From positions 4,948,501 through 5,012,500 of the forward strand of contig JALDNG010000007.1 in NCBI GenBank assembly GCA_024349245.1: a stretch of 64,000 nt of DNA, given 5' to 3'. Below are positions 63,531-64,000 of the stretch, in pieces; positions within the stretch are counted from its first letter, which is position 1, and each line of letters opens with the position of its first letter. Position numbers and translations under genes: made by a program. The stretch comes from Neodontobutis hainanensis. Its lineage: Eukaryota; Chordata; Actinopteri; Gobiiformes; Odontobutidae. The notes beneath the pieces are model-generated. The model was not told where the DNA came from, did not search any database, and worked only from the letters and a program-made list of their open reading frames with translations.

Positions 63531-64000
63531 TTTGTTGTTATATGCCAGTCATTCTGCCTTTCTGTTCTTTTTTTTAAATTTTTTTATTTCTTGTATCTCT
63601 TGAGCTTGTCTGCCACGCCATTGTGTTTAGACTGCCTCATTCATAAAACCCACAATACCGGGGAAATCCCTCAACCCTCTGTAGTGTTCTGCTCGTGAGC
63701 ATGTCCATGTTTGCACTGCTTTGATCTTTTTTATTTGAAGAGGTCACAGTTTGATTAGGAAGTATGAGTGAGTAACCAAGGTGTGTGCACAGTCTCACGG
63801 CGAGTGCTCGAGGTGGGAAGTCTGTCACCTGCATTATATCTGTCAACTAAACAGAACTTGGATTTCCACAAAATCCTGTAACACGGAAAATAACTTGGTT
63901 CCCATGGTTGGTTCCCATATATTAAAGAAGAAAGGAAAGCAGCCAGCGATCTCTGGATAACAACATTGTGATTTACTTGGAGGGTTAAAGGAGAACACAA

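Noticed and set aside
1..64000. CRISPR array, operons or bacterial features
   Set aside because: Introns, vertebrate genes and fish repeats show eukaryotic DNA; no spaced direct repeats or operon structure are present.

Overview
The window looks like nuclear DNA of a ray-finned (teleost) fish. It is AT-rich and has three spliced vertebrate genes with GT-AG introns. It also carries typical fish repeats: tRNA-headed SINE-like copies, Penelope-like elements, a hAT-like element, degenerate Ty1/copia and Ty3/gypsy remnants, and long (TA)n, (ATT)n and (ATGT)n microsatellites. The species cannot be named from the sequence alone.

Layout. Positions 1-9.4 kb hold no confirmed gene: there is a hAT-like element (1829-2868) with a Penelope fragment inside it, and weak signs of a minus-strand gene (a possible promoter and first exon at 7973-8400, and a possible membrane exon near 4.5 kb). 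At 9847-16595 (+) lies a complete two-exon sorting nexin of the SNX9/18/33 family that reads as SNX18 (589 aa). After a convergent intergenic stretch, 25929-43569 (-) is a complete ten-exon chondroitin sulfate proteoglycan 4 (CSPG4/NG2) family gene. Every exon phase closes, giving 2400 aa with signal peptide, two laminin G domains, CSPG repeats, one membrane helix and a C-terminal QYWV motif. At 45659-47527 (-) is an eight-exon alpha/beta hydrolase resembling isoprenylcysteine alpha-carbonyl methylesterase (ICME), about 366 aa with an intact-looking catalytic triad. From 48 kb to the end I recognise no intact host gene: there is a nested Penelope/SINE cluster (50.3-52.9 kb), copia and gypsy debris (55.9-56.7 kb), a degenerate coding remnant (57.06-58.03 kb) and single-copy-looking AT-rich DNA.

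The genes are not an operon and need not act together. SNX18 shapes and tubulates membranes during endocytosis and autophagy, CSPG4 is a cell-surface proteoglycan, and the hydrolase is probably a membrane-associated esterase. The SNX18/CSPG4-like pairing mirrors the human SNX33/CSPG4 neighbourhood. That suggests an ohnologous block, with this CSPG4 gene possibly the teleost 'cspg4b' type rather than the orthologue of human CSPG4.

I found no clearly new biological system. The points most worth a second look are the CSPG4-like/SNX18 paralogon, the ICME-like gene with a start codon apparently split by an intron, the copia-gypsy junction, the inverted Penelope pair, the unidentified degenerate coding remnant at 57-58 kb, and a perfect 17-bp-arm palindrome in a CSPG4 intron.
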